DNA of 64,000 nt from Heterocephalus glaber (taxonomy: Eukaryota; Chordata; Mammalia; Rodentia; Bathyergidae): positions 3,344,691 through 3,408,690 of the forward strand of contig NW_004624865.1 in assembly GCF_000247695.1 (NCBI RefSeq), given 5' to 3'. This document shows positions 46,189 to 56,965 of the stretch, piece by piece; the first letter of the stretch is position 1; each line of letters opens with the position of its first letter. The notes beneath the pieces were generated by a model, which saw nothing but the letters and a program-made list of their open reading frames with translations, made no database searches and was not told where the DNA came from. Position numbers and translations under genes: made by a program.

Positions 46189-46745
46189 CATGTATCATTT
46201 CTTTGTGATAGAAACATTCAATAACTTTTTTTCTAATTATTTTGAAATCTATAATCCATCATTGTTAACTAAAGTTATTTTGGTTTATAAAAGCACATCA
46301 AAACTTATTCCTCCTAACTGTAGCATTGCAACCACTGATCAATCTCCCCCTCTAACTTTCCCAAGCTATGCTAACTACTTGCAACTTCTTTGAAATCAAC
46401 TTTTTAGGATTCCACATGAGTTAAGAGCTTGTAGCTGTACTTACCTTTCTGGACCTATCTTATTTTACTTAATATAATGTCTTCAGGGTTTTATCCATGT
46501 TGTTGAAATTTATAGAACTTCATCCATTGTATGGCTGAATAGTCATATAATTGTCCCATATTTTCTTTATCCACTCAACACCTAATGAACATGTATGTTG
46601 ATTCCATATCTTGGCTATGGAACAGGGCTGCCATAAACATGAATGTTGATGTTTCTCTGGCGTACTAATTTCATTTCCTTTAAATATATACCCAGTAGGA
46701 AGATTTCTGGATCATATATTACAAATATCTCTTTGTGATAAAAAA
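46189..46745 (-). mobile_element. Old L1 (element 3), continuation
   Basis: 'attgttaactaaagttattt', 'tatccatgttgttgaaattt', 'ttctttatccactcaacacc' and 'aatatatacccagtaggaag' run on in minus-strand L1 order. Confidence 0.8.
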
Positions 46746-46759
46746 AATATATAGTTCCA

Positions 46760-47178
46760 CACAATAATGGCCATATATTACAAGCCTGTGGTTAACATTC
46801 TACTGAAAAGTTCCAAGCTTCCCCTCTAGATCTTGTATAAGACAAAGGATGTTTACCTCATCATACTTATTCCCCATGGTACTGAAAGTCAGCCAAAGTA
46901 TTGGGCAAAAGAAAGAAAGAAAATTCATCCAAATCAAAAACCAAGAAGTTAAAATTGTCCACTTGCAGGCCACATGATCTCAAATTTGCCGGCCACTAAA
47001 GACCCCATCAAGAAAACTGATAGAACTAGTATATTCAAGAAAGCTACAGAATACAAACACACAAAATCAGCATTTCTATATATTAATAACAAACTGCCTG
47101 AAATAAAAATTAAAAAAACAATCTCATTCAGAGTAGCTATAAAAGATAAAATGCTTAGAAATAAATTTAATAAAAGAG
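46760..47178 (+). mobile_element. L1 ORF2 fragment (element 4), part 1
   Basis: 'agtattgggcaaaagaaaga', 'caagaagttaaaattgtcca', 'gcatttctatatattaataa' and 'gcttagaaataaatttaata' follow plus-strand L1 ORF2. An ID element interrupts at 47179. Confidence 0.88.
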
Positions 47179-47264
47179 AGGGCTGGGGATTTAGCTCAGT
47201 GGTTTTGCCGCCTGCTGCGCAAGCACAAGTACCTGAGTTCGATCCCCAGTACCAAAAAAAAAAA
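47179..47264 (+). mobile_element. ID-type SINE with perfect target duplication
   Basis: 'ggctggggatttagctcagt' holds the A box and 'gagttcgatccccagtacc' the B box, followed by an A-run. The 12-base direct repeat 'ttaataaaagag' flanks it at 47167-47178 and 47265-47276. This proves insertion by target-primed reverse transcription into L1 element 4. Confidence 0.97.
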
Positions 47265-47530
47265 TTAATAAAAGAGGTAAGATTGTTGGAATAAAAATTG
47301 TAAGATATTGATGAAAGAAACTGAAAAGGACAAGACTAAATGGAAGATAACATGTGCTCATGGATTGGAAGAATTTAGATTGTTAAAATGCCCATACTGT
47401 CCAAGGTGATTCACAGATTTAATGAAATTCCTATCAAAATACCAATGATGGTCTTCTGAGAAATAGAAAAAAAATTCTATTATTCCTATGAAACCACAAA
47501 AAGTTCTAAATAAACAAAATAATCTTCAAT
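47265..47530 (+). mobile_element. L1 ORF2 fragment (element 4), part 2
   Basis: 'gtgctcatggattggaagaa', 'aaaatgcccatactgtccaa' and 'cctatcaaaataccaatgat' continue ORF2 after the ID element. Confidence 0.88.
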
Positions 47531-47815
47531 GAAATAAGAAGAAAAGGTCTAAAGGAGTAGGGGAAATGGGAGGAGTAGGGGAAATGGGAGGGGTAGGGGA
47601 AAGGAAAGAAGGGAAAAGAAAAAATATGAGAAAAGGAAAATAATGGAAACAAAGTCTTTGTAAATAGGGAATGGTGGAGGGGGTGAAGGGAGGGCAGGGG
47701 AATGGGGAAAAAATAAGAACCTATATACATCATGTAAAGGTACAAGATCCCAATGATGAATGTAACTGAATTTTATACCTAAAATGTACCAATAAACTTA
47801 ATGAACAACAACAAG
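47531..47815 (+). mobile_element. L1 3'-UTR module (plus), copy F, inside L1
   Basis: 'aagaagaaaaggtctaaagg', a G/A-rich tract, 'tgtaaaggtacaagatccca', and 'aaaatgtaccaataaactta' with a polyadenylation-like AATAAA. It is the plus-strand version of copies A to E. ORF2 of another L1 resumes right after it. Confidence 0.85.
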
Positions 47816-47960
47816 AAAAAGAGAGCAAAGCAGGAGACATCATACTAACTGACTTTAAGATATACTACAAAGCTATAATAATTAAAACAGTATGGAACTT
47901 GCATGAAAACAGTTCCATAGACTAACGGTACAGAGGTACAGAATGGAATCTCTACTCCAT
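47816..47960 (+). mobile_element. L1 ORF2 fragment (element 4), part 3
   Basis: 'gcaaagcaggagacatcata', 'aagatatactacaaagctat' and 'aaaacagtatggaacttgca' continue ORF2 from the point broken at 47.53 kb. Confidence 0.88.
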
Positions 47961-47977
47961 TTTTATCACTTTCTGTT

Positions 47978-48367
47978 TTGGCTTGTGTTTAGATGCCCCC
48001 CCCCCAAGCCTCATGTGAATGAGATGGGGCTATTTTGGAGGTGGCTGAATCTAGAGTGTGTGATTCACTTTGCAATGCTATCCCTGAGAGCACTAAGATT
48101 AAGGGTGTGAGTGCTACCTACCCTAAGTAGTCTGAATAAGATAAAAGGGGTGGGAAGATGCTATCAAGGTCCCTTGTTGCTTTTGCTACCTTCCAGCTGC
48201 CATGAACTGTTTCTCCTCTAGAAGGCCTGTCTGCTATGTCACCCTGCCTTGAGCCAGCCAATTATGGACTGAAACCTCTATGAACTGTAAGCCAAATAAA
48301 CCTTTCTACCTCTAAATTTGGGTGTTGAGTACTTTGTCTCAGCAATGAGAGAAAAGTAACTAAGATA
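47978..48367 (+). mobile_element. MaLR-type solo LTR (copy 10)
   Basis: 'cttgtgtttagatgcccc', a C-run, 'aagcctcatgtgaatgag', then 'tgtaagccaaataaaccttt' (polyadenylation signal), 'gttgagtactttgtctcagc' and 'agtaactaagata'. Confidence 0.82.
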
Positions 48368-48945
48368 CTCTCTTTTAATATTAGTCGTCTCTAACTATAT
48401 TACAGGTATTTGGGAGCCTGTTCTTCCTCCTAACAGTGACCAGTTCACTTCAAGAGACCCAGCCTGCAGCTCAGACATCAAAGTTCCTAACAGATGCTCA
48501 GTAAGTGGATCTAGAATCTGTCAGTGAGTTCATTTGCTTTGGACACAGAGTATTTTGTGTGAGCTAATCTCTTATTTGCACTTACTGTGTTACATTAGAT
48601 ATGCACTATTTATGTAAATCTCTCTCTCCACCCTTAAGGATTGGATGTAATAACATACCTGCTATGCAGAGGGGTGTGGACACAGGTAAGAGTACTTATG
48701 TCTGTAGAAAGAATATCACAATGATTTGGTAGCCTTGTCTGGTGCCTGGTGAAAATTTTGTTTGCTAGGATTTCTAGACTGATGGGGAAGTTCAAGAGCC
48801 TGGGAAGAGGCAGATGCTTCCTAGAAAGCTAAACATAGTCATAAAGCCCAAAGCTAAAAAATGCTGGAGTGGAAAGGCTTCCAGGACAGAGGTGGTGCCC
48901 ACATGGACCTGAAAAACCCAGAGGGTGGTGAAAATGACAGGATTT
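48368..48945. other. Single-copy non-coding DNA
   Basis: Nothing recognised. Confidence 0.45.
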
Positions 48946-48949
48946 CTTT

Positions 48950-49172
48950 CTTTATTAAGGGTGACTAGTATTCCATTGCATACACACACACACACACACA
49001 AAGACACTTTCTTTATCACTTCATCCACTGAAGGACACACTTAGGTTGATTCCATATCCTGACTGTTTAGTGTTGCAATGACCATGGGAATGTAGATATC
49101 TTTTTGACATATTGACTCCATTTCCTTTGGATCTATGCCCAGATGTGGAATTGTTGGATCATATAATAGTTC
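48950..49172 (-). mobile_element. L1 ORF2 fragment (element 5), part 1
   Basis: 'gtgactagtattccattgca', 'ctttatcacttcatccactg', 'ccatttcctttggatctatg' and 'gtggaattgttggatcata' are minus-strand L1 ORF2. A (CA)10 run at 48981-49000 has grown inside it. Confidence 0.85.
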
Positions 49173-49271
49173 CTTTTTTGTTTGGTTTTTTATTCATATA
49201 GGTTTGTGATACATAGCTTTGTGACCTTGCAGAATTTGTACATATAAATATCTCATCTTAATCACTTTTTT
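49173..49271 (-). mobile_element. 99-base orphan retroinsert with target duplication
   Basis: The 12-base direct repeat 'atataatagttc' lies at 49161-49172 and 49272-49283, and L1 text reads through if one copy and the insert are removed. The minus strand ends 'atgaataaaaaaccaaac', an A-rich tail with AATAAA. I do not recognise the source. It could be the 3' end of an mRNA or of a retroposon. Confidence 0.8.
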
Positions 49272-49545
49272 ATATAATAGTTCTATTTTCAGCTTTTTCA
49301 GGAAGCTCCAGATTATCTTCCATAGTGACTGTTCTAATTTCCACTCATGACAGTGTGCAAGAGTTCTGTTTTTTTCACATGCTCAACACTTCTGTTTTGC
49401 TTTTTTTGATAATAAATCTTGTAACTGGTTATGATATCACACTATAGTCCTAATTAACATTTCTCTGATGATTACTGATGTTGGACATATTTGCATATAG
49501 ATGTTGACCATTTATATCCCTTCTGTTCAGAAATGAGAGCTATTA
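49272..49545 (-). mobile_element. L1 ORF2 fragment (element 5), part 2
   Basis: 'cttttcag'-like text 'gctttttcaggaagctccag', 'cagtgtgcaagagttctgtt' and 'cattttctctgatg'-like 'catttctctgatgattactg' continue the minus-strand L1. Confidence 0.8.
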
Positions 49546-49565
49546 ATGGAATCACGCTGTAGACA

Positions 49566-49985
49566 AGTGTTAGGGTTTAGATCTCGATGCCCTGCCAAGG
49601 CTCATGTGTTCAGAGCTGGGGTTTTCAGAAGGTGATGGGATCTTAGGGGCACTGTGTGCATCAGTAGATTCACCCACTGAAGAATCCATGGCTACACGTG
49701 CTGTTGGGAGTTGGGACCTTATCGCAAGAGGAGGTTAACTGAGGATGTGACCCTGAAGGGCTTATCTCCCTCCGTGGCCCCTCCCTGTACTCTGCTTCCT
49801 GGGCCCCATGCTATAAGCAGGTCTCCTCCACCAGATGCCAGACCCTTCCTCCATGCCTTGCTACCTTTTAGCCAGCTATGCATGGACCAAATCCTCCGGA
49901 AAACTGAGCCAAGATAAACTTCTCCTCCTTAGAGTTGTGGGTGTTGGCTATTTTGTCCTAGTCATGAGAAAGTGAATAAGACAGC
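49566..49985 (+). mobile_element. MaLR-type solo LTR (copy 11)
   Basis: 'gtgttagggtttagatctcg', 'ccaaggctcatgtgttcaga', 'gagccaagataaacttctcc', 'gtgggtgttggctattttgt' and 'gtgaataagaca' give the plus-strand LTR order. Confidence 0.8.
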
Positions 49986-50405
49986 AGGGATCCCAATAGT
50001 GAAAAAAACAGATCTCTCTGCTTTTTGTTTCTTTTAGTGCATTCACCACCTTTTTATGATAAATTTAAGGTGTGCTTTGTTCTTTGTCCTGAGGTGGAGT
50101 TCTAGGGTGAACTAGAATTAATAAGAATTCAGAATCAAGAAAAATAAATAGCATCAGAAAAGATTTTAAAGGTCAATTCCTCCAATTCTTTTAATTTCTA
50201 AGAGAGAATACCAGAAACCGACAAATAATAAAGCTCTCCCCAATCATCAGACAAATGGTATGTAAAAACATCTCGAGATACAGTCTAACATTAGTGTCCT
50301 AATAGCCAATGTGTGGTCCGTATCCTATTCACACTAGCATCAGCTGGAAAATTAAAATTTTGGTCCTTATCTCAGACCTACTGACCAGATTCTGCATTTT
50401 TATAT
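49986..50405. other. Unassigned non-coding DNA
   Basis: Nothing recognised apart from AT-rich text. Confidence 0.4.
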
Positions 50406-50409
50406 TTTT

Positions 50410-50873
50410 TATTATTCCATGTCTGCAGGACATGATGTTAACATTCCTTGCATGGAGTTTGTCCATGGACATAACAGTCCTAATCCCTTTATCCTCACCC
50501 TTTCCTCCCTCCCCTATGACCTGACCCTCTTCCCCTTTGAGGAAGATCCATCTCCCTACTTCATATTGTCTCTTTTATTTTGTTTTCCATTTCTCATACA
50601 AGAGAAATCAGGTGATATTTAAACTGTCTGATTTATTTCACTTAAAATTATGATCTCAAGGTGCATGCATTTTCCTAAATGATTCAAGTTTATTCTTCAT
50701 GGAAGAGTAGCACTCCACCGGGTGTAAAAATCACATTTTTTTTATCAATTCATCTGTTGATGACATACAGGCTGCTGCCAAGATTTAGCTATTATGAGTT
50801 GTGCTGCTATAAACATGGGTATGCATGTTTCACTGTAATATGATGGCTTTAAGTGTTTCGGGAAGATATAGTA
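50410..50873 (-). mobile_element. L1 ORF2 3' end (element 6), part 1
   Basis: 'tttatttcacttaaaattat', 'atcaattcatctgttgatga', 'gagttgtgctgctataaaca' are minus-strand L1. The C/T-rich part at 50490-50550 is the inverted 3'-UTR. Confidence 0.85.
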
Positions 50874-51015
50874 ATACCTTGGTTCACATGTACCTCTGTT
50901 CAAGAACAATTTGGTTTGCAAATCAAAAATTTTGCTTCTGTTCTCCAACACAAATGTAGCCATCTTCTGCAGAATTATAGAATGAATTAAGTTCGTGAAC
51001 CGAGACATCAGGGTA
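50874..51015. mobile_element. Small TA-flanked DNA transposon (MITE) inside L1
   Basis: The left end 'taccttggttcac' and the inverse of the right end ('taccctgatgtctcggttca') share an inverted terminal pattern. L1 resumes at 51016 with 'ttgaagaatctccatactta' further on. The form suggests a short Tc1/mariner or pogo-like (Tigger) non-autonomous element; the family is not certain. Confidence 0.6.
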
Positions 51016-51120
51016 CCTAGAGGGGGAATTAGCTGGGTTGAGTGAAATTTTAAGTTGCAGTTTTTTGAAGAATCTCCATACTTATCTCCAAATTCTATGT
51101 TTTACACCATCCTCAGATCA
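51016..51120 (-). mobile_element. L1 ORF2 (element 6), part 2
   Basis: 'gggaattagctgggttgagt' and 'tgaagaatctccatacttat' continue the minus-strand ORF2 order. Confidence 0.75.
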
Positions 51121-51965
51121 TTTATGTAGATCCTGTGACATAAAAGCTCTCCCCAGAACAAAGTGCAAAACTTATCCAAGGGACAGATGAGGAGAGAGAG
51201 ACAGAGAACATAAAGGTATGGAGAACAGGCAGAGGAACTTTACTCTGGCATTGTCTAGAAAGGTGGAGGAAGATAATAGTAATAATAACTAGCTTATCAC
51301 TTTGCTTCTCCTTCAAGCAAAATTTCTATACCATAGCAAGAGGATCAAGTATCCCCTATAAATCTCTGAGATAAGACTTTAAATTTAGCAAGACGTTAGA
51401 CACCCTCTGTTTCTCTTCACCAGTTATCGACCCATCAAAACAATAGGATCAATTCCCACTTCTTGTGAATAAAACCATGTTTTGATCCTTTCCCTGTGGA
51501 GTATTGGCATGAACAGGAATTGTAAGGAAATTTAGAGTGAGCAGCAGGAATCCTTTATTTCAGAATAAATCCAGCACATTTCCTAAAGGAAATAAGTTTT
51601 TAGTTTCTTCAGGGGGAAGGAGACACTGCATTGTTGGAAGGCAAAAATAAACACATTTTTCTCCTTTTTCAAATGGCCTCCATGTGCCCTTTAGCATGAA
51701 ACCTTCCCAAGAGTATTTTTCACTCCTGTGTTCTGAAGGTTTCTATGTTCTTTCTTCAGGAGATGTCCATCTCATTTTTCATGATCTGCGTCCTGTAGGA
51801 AAGAGTACTTCTGAGAGCCTTTCCATTAACCTTTCTACTAGGGGTTCTACATAGCTGAAAGTATAGAAGCTGGATTAGTAACAGGTCTAGTGTTAATGAT
51901 ACAGGAGAAATATAACTCCCAACCTGGTAGATGTCCAGAGTGCCAAGTTCATGGTCCCCCAACAT
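51121..51965. other. Unassigned DNA beside a candidate LTR
   Basis: No gene recognised. If the LTR at 51966 belongs to a provirus, the part next to it would be leader sequence. The inverse of 51950-51962 reads 'ttgggggacc', which could be a primer-binding site remnant. Confidence 0.35.
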
Positions 51966-52950
51966 TGAGGAATGCAGTCACAAACCAAAGGAAGAAGTTA
52001 GGAGAGTTTTATTGGAAATAAAGTAAGAAGAATAGCTCCTGGATGTCCAGGAGGGGTCCCAAGTGGGTGGCCACTGAAGCCCTTTGTCAGTCACAACGTG
52101 GGTACAACATGGGTCAGACGACAATCAAACCATAAGATTCCAAATACAGTCACTTAGCTAATATCGATCCAATAGGGAAACGAGTCACAAAGCAAGGGCA
52201 CATGGAAAGCATAAAGGCATTTTGGGGAAGGGATGGGTCCACTTGCTCTGGTCACCCATGTGGGTGACTAACACCTACCTGGACACCTGGACCAGGTGGT
52301 GCTAATTACAGGATAATCTCAAACTGCTGCCTATCCCTCTGGTAGGCATGCAGGCCTGGCCACCGCATCTCCATCTCGAGGCCTGGCCTTCAGATGGCCG
52401 CCAAACACAGCTCTGGTGTCCTTATTTTTGTGCTGACTGCCTTCAGAGCCCAGGCCCGCTCTGACTGTATACTAATGTAGGTGGATCCTTCTAGCTCTCA
52501 GGTGCTTGTTTGGGGGAAAGGAAGACTGAAACCTACATAACAGCAAGCAGCAAGTGGTGGGGAATGACCAAGCTCATGTTTACTAGAAAGAATAAAAGAA
52601 AAGCTGTCCTCTGGTCAGAGAGGGAGAGGGGATGTTCCCTAAGGCAGACACTATAGATGTTTAGGTCCATTGGCTTTTTATGCAGTTTTGGGGACCAGTG
52701 TACCTGAAGGAACGCAGGGGTGCTCCTCACTGCAGGCAGGCAATGGGCTTAATTTGTGTGTAACTTCCTCCAGGGTCTCTCCACTTTGGTTAGGGACCTA
52801 TTCTTTGTCTCTGGAATTTCATTCGGCCCCATGGCCCATTCTGGCATGCTAACTTCCTTGGGCCCACTTGCAGTTTGCCTTAAGTTACTTATTCAGGACC
52901 TGTGCCCTATCTGCCAAACTTCCCTGTCTCCTGGCGTCACTAATTTCCAC
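51966..52950 (-). mobile_element. Candidate retroviral-type LTR
   Basis: The minus strand near 52000 reads 'tttccaataaaactctccta', a polyadenylation signal about 40 bases before a 'cctca' end, as in an R-U5 region. The plus strand starts 'tgaggaatgcag' at 51966, giving a CA end on the minus strand. A 'ttgggggacc' stretch just beyond resembles the start of a proline-tRNA type primer site. The upstream boundary near 52950 is a guess. No viral genes are visible. Confidence 0.45.
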
Positions 52951-53195
52951 CTAGCTTAGTTGCCTCTAATATTAGGAAGCTATTGTTAGTAAGCTTATCC
53001 TAAATTCTAATTCTTGAATCCTTGAAGCATTCCTTTGGAGCTGCTATATAAATTGTAGACCGAAAAGAATTGTTACTGGGAAAAAAGACCAAAGAAAATA
53101 AGCAACAAAATATGCTCTCCAAGTATTTTATGTGGATTCACCCTTTCACCTACTTTCTGCCCACTATGTTAGGTTTCATTTAAACAACTTTTTCT
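52951..53195. other. Unassigned non-coding DNA
   Basis: Nothing recognised. Confidence 0.4.
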
Positions 53196-53315
53196 CCAGG
53201 AAGAGCCACTTATTGTCATCCTGGAGATGCAGATTTAAAGCTGAGAGAGGTCAACTGACCTGTCACAGGGCAAAGGCAGAGCTAGAATCAAAGGCTGTGC
53301 AACTACAGAGCTAAT
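53196..53315 (-). mobile_element. MIR SINE fragment
   Basis: 'cttattgtcatcctggagat', 'gagagaggtcaactgacctg' and 'aggcagagctagaatcaaag' match the inverted MIR core. Confidence 0.7.
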
Positions 53316-54535
53316 TCCCTGTCATTCCGGTCCAAGCCAAGCCCTGGCCTCTGCCTTCCAGCAGCAACTGTTCAGAACAATCAAGGAAATGAGACTCCCC
53401 GGGGAGGATGTGGAGGATAAGGCATGGAAACACAGGCGGTTTCTTGGATGGGCCTCTTGGGGTTCTGGGAAACCGTGGCCACAAGTCAGTGGGCCTGTCC
53501 AGCATTATGTAACTCTGGTTCCAAAAAGGAGAGTCCTCTTTTCCTTACGGGGCTGCAGCAGGCCTCCCAGGAGACTCTTGCTTTGGACCTCCATGCTTTG
53601 AGCACAGGATGCAGGGGAGAACTGAAAGTGAGGATTCCAATCCAGCAGGCAGCGCTGGAACAGCGTCAGGTCCAAGTGGACAAAATGCTCATTCTGCTGA
53701 GATGGATCCCGGGCCTGGGCTGGGGGCTGGGGGCTGGGGGGGGTGGGGTGGGGGTGGAGAAGCCCTCACAAGCAGAGGCTGTAAATCATTTGACAGCCTT
53801 TCTCTGCAAGTCCCTGGCATCCAAGGTGCAAGAACTGATTTCTCAGGCAGCTCGATCTGAGGAGGCAAACACAAGATGCCAAAAGGCTTCCCAAGCTGAG
53901 CCAGGATCCCCCAAAGGAAGGAAGCGGGACAAGCGTCCTGGAGGAGGGACTGGGCAGCTGGGGGAACATCTGCGGCAGTGCTCCTGTCCTCCGGGGAGTG
54001 GCACCGGCATTAGGCAACTTTTGTCCCCTCCCTCCCCCTCCCTCCCCCTGCCGTTCAGAAACGGGAATCCTGCGGGGCAGGATCAGAGCCAAGAACGCGC
54101 CTCCCCTCCCGCCTTGGCCACCCCTCCTTCTCGGGCTTCCTGAGACAGGAAGCTGGAAATTGCTGGGATGGGCCACCCTAATTGCTACTCTTTTAATAAC
54201 TTGGTTCACTCCTTGAAGCCTCTGTAAACATTTTGGAAGCAGTGCAGTTATACAAAGGAGAGGAGTTCATGCCTCAAGGCCTGAACTAAGATGGGATTGG
54301 AGAAGAATGAATCACCCAGCAACACCCGACCATGCTCTTCACCCGGCCCTGCTCTTCACCCGGCCCTGAAACTCTGCTGTAACTGATGTTCACAAGCATC
54401 GCTGTCATGTCCCCAAGACCTCCACCCTGGACGCCGTCTGCTGACCGCAGTCCTGGTCACAGGCTTCTGACCCTATACAGCTGCACACGCGGCTCTGCAC
54501 CTCATGCATCTGTGTCCCTTCTTCACATTGTGATT
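53316..54535. other. GC-richer single-copy DNA with G-quadruplex tracts
   Basis: No repeat recognised. The 239-residue plus frame at 53424-54143 is Gly, Ser and Pro rich across G- and C-runs and has no domain; it overlaps a 147-residue minus frame. It is not credited as a gene. Confidence 0.45.
53722..53757 (+). repeat. G-run tract, quadruplex-capable
   Basis: Six G-runs in 36 bases, separated by CT or single T: two of 5 G, one of 8 G, then 4, 5 and 2. This meets the usual four-run quadruplex pattern on the plus strand. Confidence 0.85.
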
Positions 54536-54540
54536 CCTGA

Positions 54541-54665
54541 AAGGGACCCAGAAGCTATTTCTCCTTATAAGTAAGGACGCTGACAGATTCCAGAGAGGTA
54601 AAATGATTTGTCCAGCGCAGCTTAGCAAGATGTGACCAGAGCTTGGACACCAAGACCAACCTCAC
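54541..54665 (-). mobile_element. MIR SINE fragment
   Basis: 'tctccttataagtaaggacg', 'cagagaggtaaaatgatttg' and 'gaccagagcttggacaccaa' match the inverted MIR core. Confidence 0.65.
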
Positions 54666-56965
54666 ATGGGCACAGCCTGGTCTCTTCTTGATACACCCAG
54701 CTGAGCCCTGGTCCTGAACCTACCCATAGCCCCCATGGGGCTGAGATCTGGGACTTTCAGACTCCACTGCTGTTTTACCACCTTGGGGAAGGTTTTTCTA
54801 TCTTCCTTAGCATCTCCATATGGAGGAAACAAGTGGAAAGAATTATTTGGAAAACAATGAAATCAGAAAGGATTGGGAAATACATGTCAGTTCACCTGGG
54901 CCCATCTATGGCTTTACTGTTCTTTTGGAACAATTACTTTGTTTAACTAGGAGTTCTAATCTTCATTTTGAGGCCCGGATCTTTGAAGTAGGGATGTGTG
55001 AGAATTCCAGGGGTATTGGCTGCTTGGTTGCAGAAATAAGATATTTTCTATTTCTCCTGTCACTGAAAATAAAAATAGTCTAAATCCCCCTTGCCAGGAG
55101 GGGTGGGGCGGATTTGAGTAGGCCACCCCCACCTCCAGGTGACCAGCGTCAGTAATGTAGATGGTGAAGTTGGGGCTGATGAATCACTCTCTCCACTAAA
55201 CTGAATCTTGGCAATGCCCAAGGCCAACCCCCTGACTTCTGTCCTAAGGCCTTCTACTACTACAGGCAAAGATAACGATAATAAAGACCCCTGGGAAATT
55301 CCGAAATCTTAAAACAGGCTTCATGTGTGCCAGCCCTGCTGGCATAACCTACACTGACCTTTCTTCACCTGGAGCTCATTGAGGGCTTATGCATATGCGC
55401 TGCATCTCATGGTTCCAGTTATACCAGAGTGGATTATGGGTGAGGACTGTGCAGTAGACACAGCTGACCTGACTCAGGGCCCTGTCCGTCACGCTCTAGA
55501 AGACCCAGTGGGAGGAGCCTGGATCCAAGGCTACTTTTTAAATTCTTAAACCCCATGCATCCAGCGCTCAGGCCATTTTCGTTTCTTCCCTCTCACGCTG
55601 AGCAAACCATCACCTAGTTAAACTTCACTGAACGTTGCTGCTTTTTCCTTCCCATTTTGCACCACGTCCAATTCTTTGTTCATCACACACAAGAAGTTAG
55701 AAACCCCTCTGGGACCCCATCACCTGGGCAACAGGGAAGGGAGACATGGCCAATTCCAGGAAGACTAAGTACAGAGACCAAGCCCAAGGTATCAGTAGTA
55801 GTTTCACAGTAGGATCACAAAGTCAAATGCAAGGAGGTTTGGAATGGAAGCCCTTTAGGAACCAGAATAGGAATTTCCCATAGGTCCTGGGCACCGCTGG
55901 CTCCTTGCAGGTGTGGTCGAGGGCTGACAGGCAAGTTGGTCTTTGGTGGTGGAGCAGAAATGGTCAGTCTTCAGGAATCAGTCAAGAAGGTAATTTCTCA
56001 GGGAAATCATATGTTATCAGGCAAGAGATTTGTTAGACCCAAGACACTGTTAATCTTGTTACTAGAGAGAGTGTTTCTTGAAAATGTCCTCTTAACTCTG
56101 TGTCTCTTAACATTCTCTTGACGTTCTGGAGCTTTAGCCCTCAAAGCTTATGAAAGGGAACGAAGGAACAGATGTGGATTCAATGATGTGGTTTAAATAG
56201 ATGTCAGTACTAGGTGGCTGGTGCTCTTATTGGAAACGCTCAATTAGAAGATTGCACCCCACCCCCCAGGAGCTGGTGGGTCCCAATTGATAAAACATCT
56301 TAGGATTCAGGTACTGTATTGGGTAAGGTTTTGGACTGCACGGGCAAGGAAGCCTCGGTTTGAATTTTGCTGAGGATCACAATCTTGGGCAAGGTGGTTG
56401 AATTCAAGTTGCAATTTTTCTATACCAAAGTGGTTGATTTAAATTTGGTCATGGAGGTGTTGCTATGAAATGATAGAACAAACAGGAGGAAGAAAATGAG
56501 GTAGAAGAGAAAAGAGGATAGGCCAAGAAGGAAGAGGAGTTGGGTAGAGGAGGAAGTGGTGATGTGACTACAGAGCCGGTGAGGTGTCTTGAAAACAGAT
56601 TTGTCCCAAGATTTAGCCTGGGGACAGAGAAGACATGGTGAATGTGACTATCTTGGGTTCACCCTCACATGCAGGTAGGGTAGGATGTCTAAGATTCTTT
56701 GTGTCTTAGCTCCATGTGGTTTGAGCTCTGTGCAAGAAAGGGTGATGGCAGCTGGAAAAGTCTGTAGGAGGTAGGGGTTGACAACATTTAAAATGTAGGT
56801 ACTTTACTGGGAAAATAAAGTATAGCAAGGTATAATTAGCCTTCATCTAATATTCAGAACAGGTTTGCAGTGCTAAAAGAACACTGATAAAACTTGAAGC
56901 TCTTCTGCAAGTGCTGAATGCTATTCAGATTCAGGGAAGAAAGGGCCACCTTTCTTTTTCTTTTT
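54666..56965. other. Single-copy non-coding DNA
   Basis: About 2.3 kb with no recognised repeat, exon or RNA gene. Confidence 0.45.

Noticed and set aside
47179..47264. tRNA gene
   Set aside because: It has A and B boxes but is followed by an A-tail and flanked by a target duplication, so it is an ID-type retroposon.
53424..54143. 239-residue open frame
   Set aside because: It crosses G-run and C-run tracts, has a low-complexity Gly/Pro composition and no recognised domain, and overlaps a 147-residue frame on the other strand.
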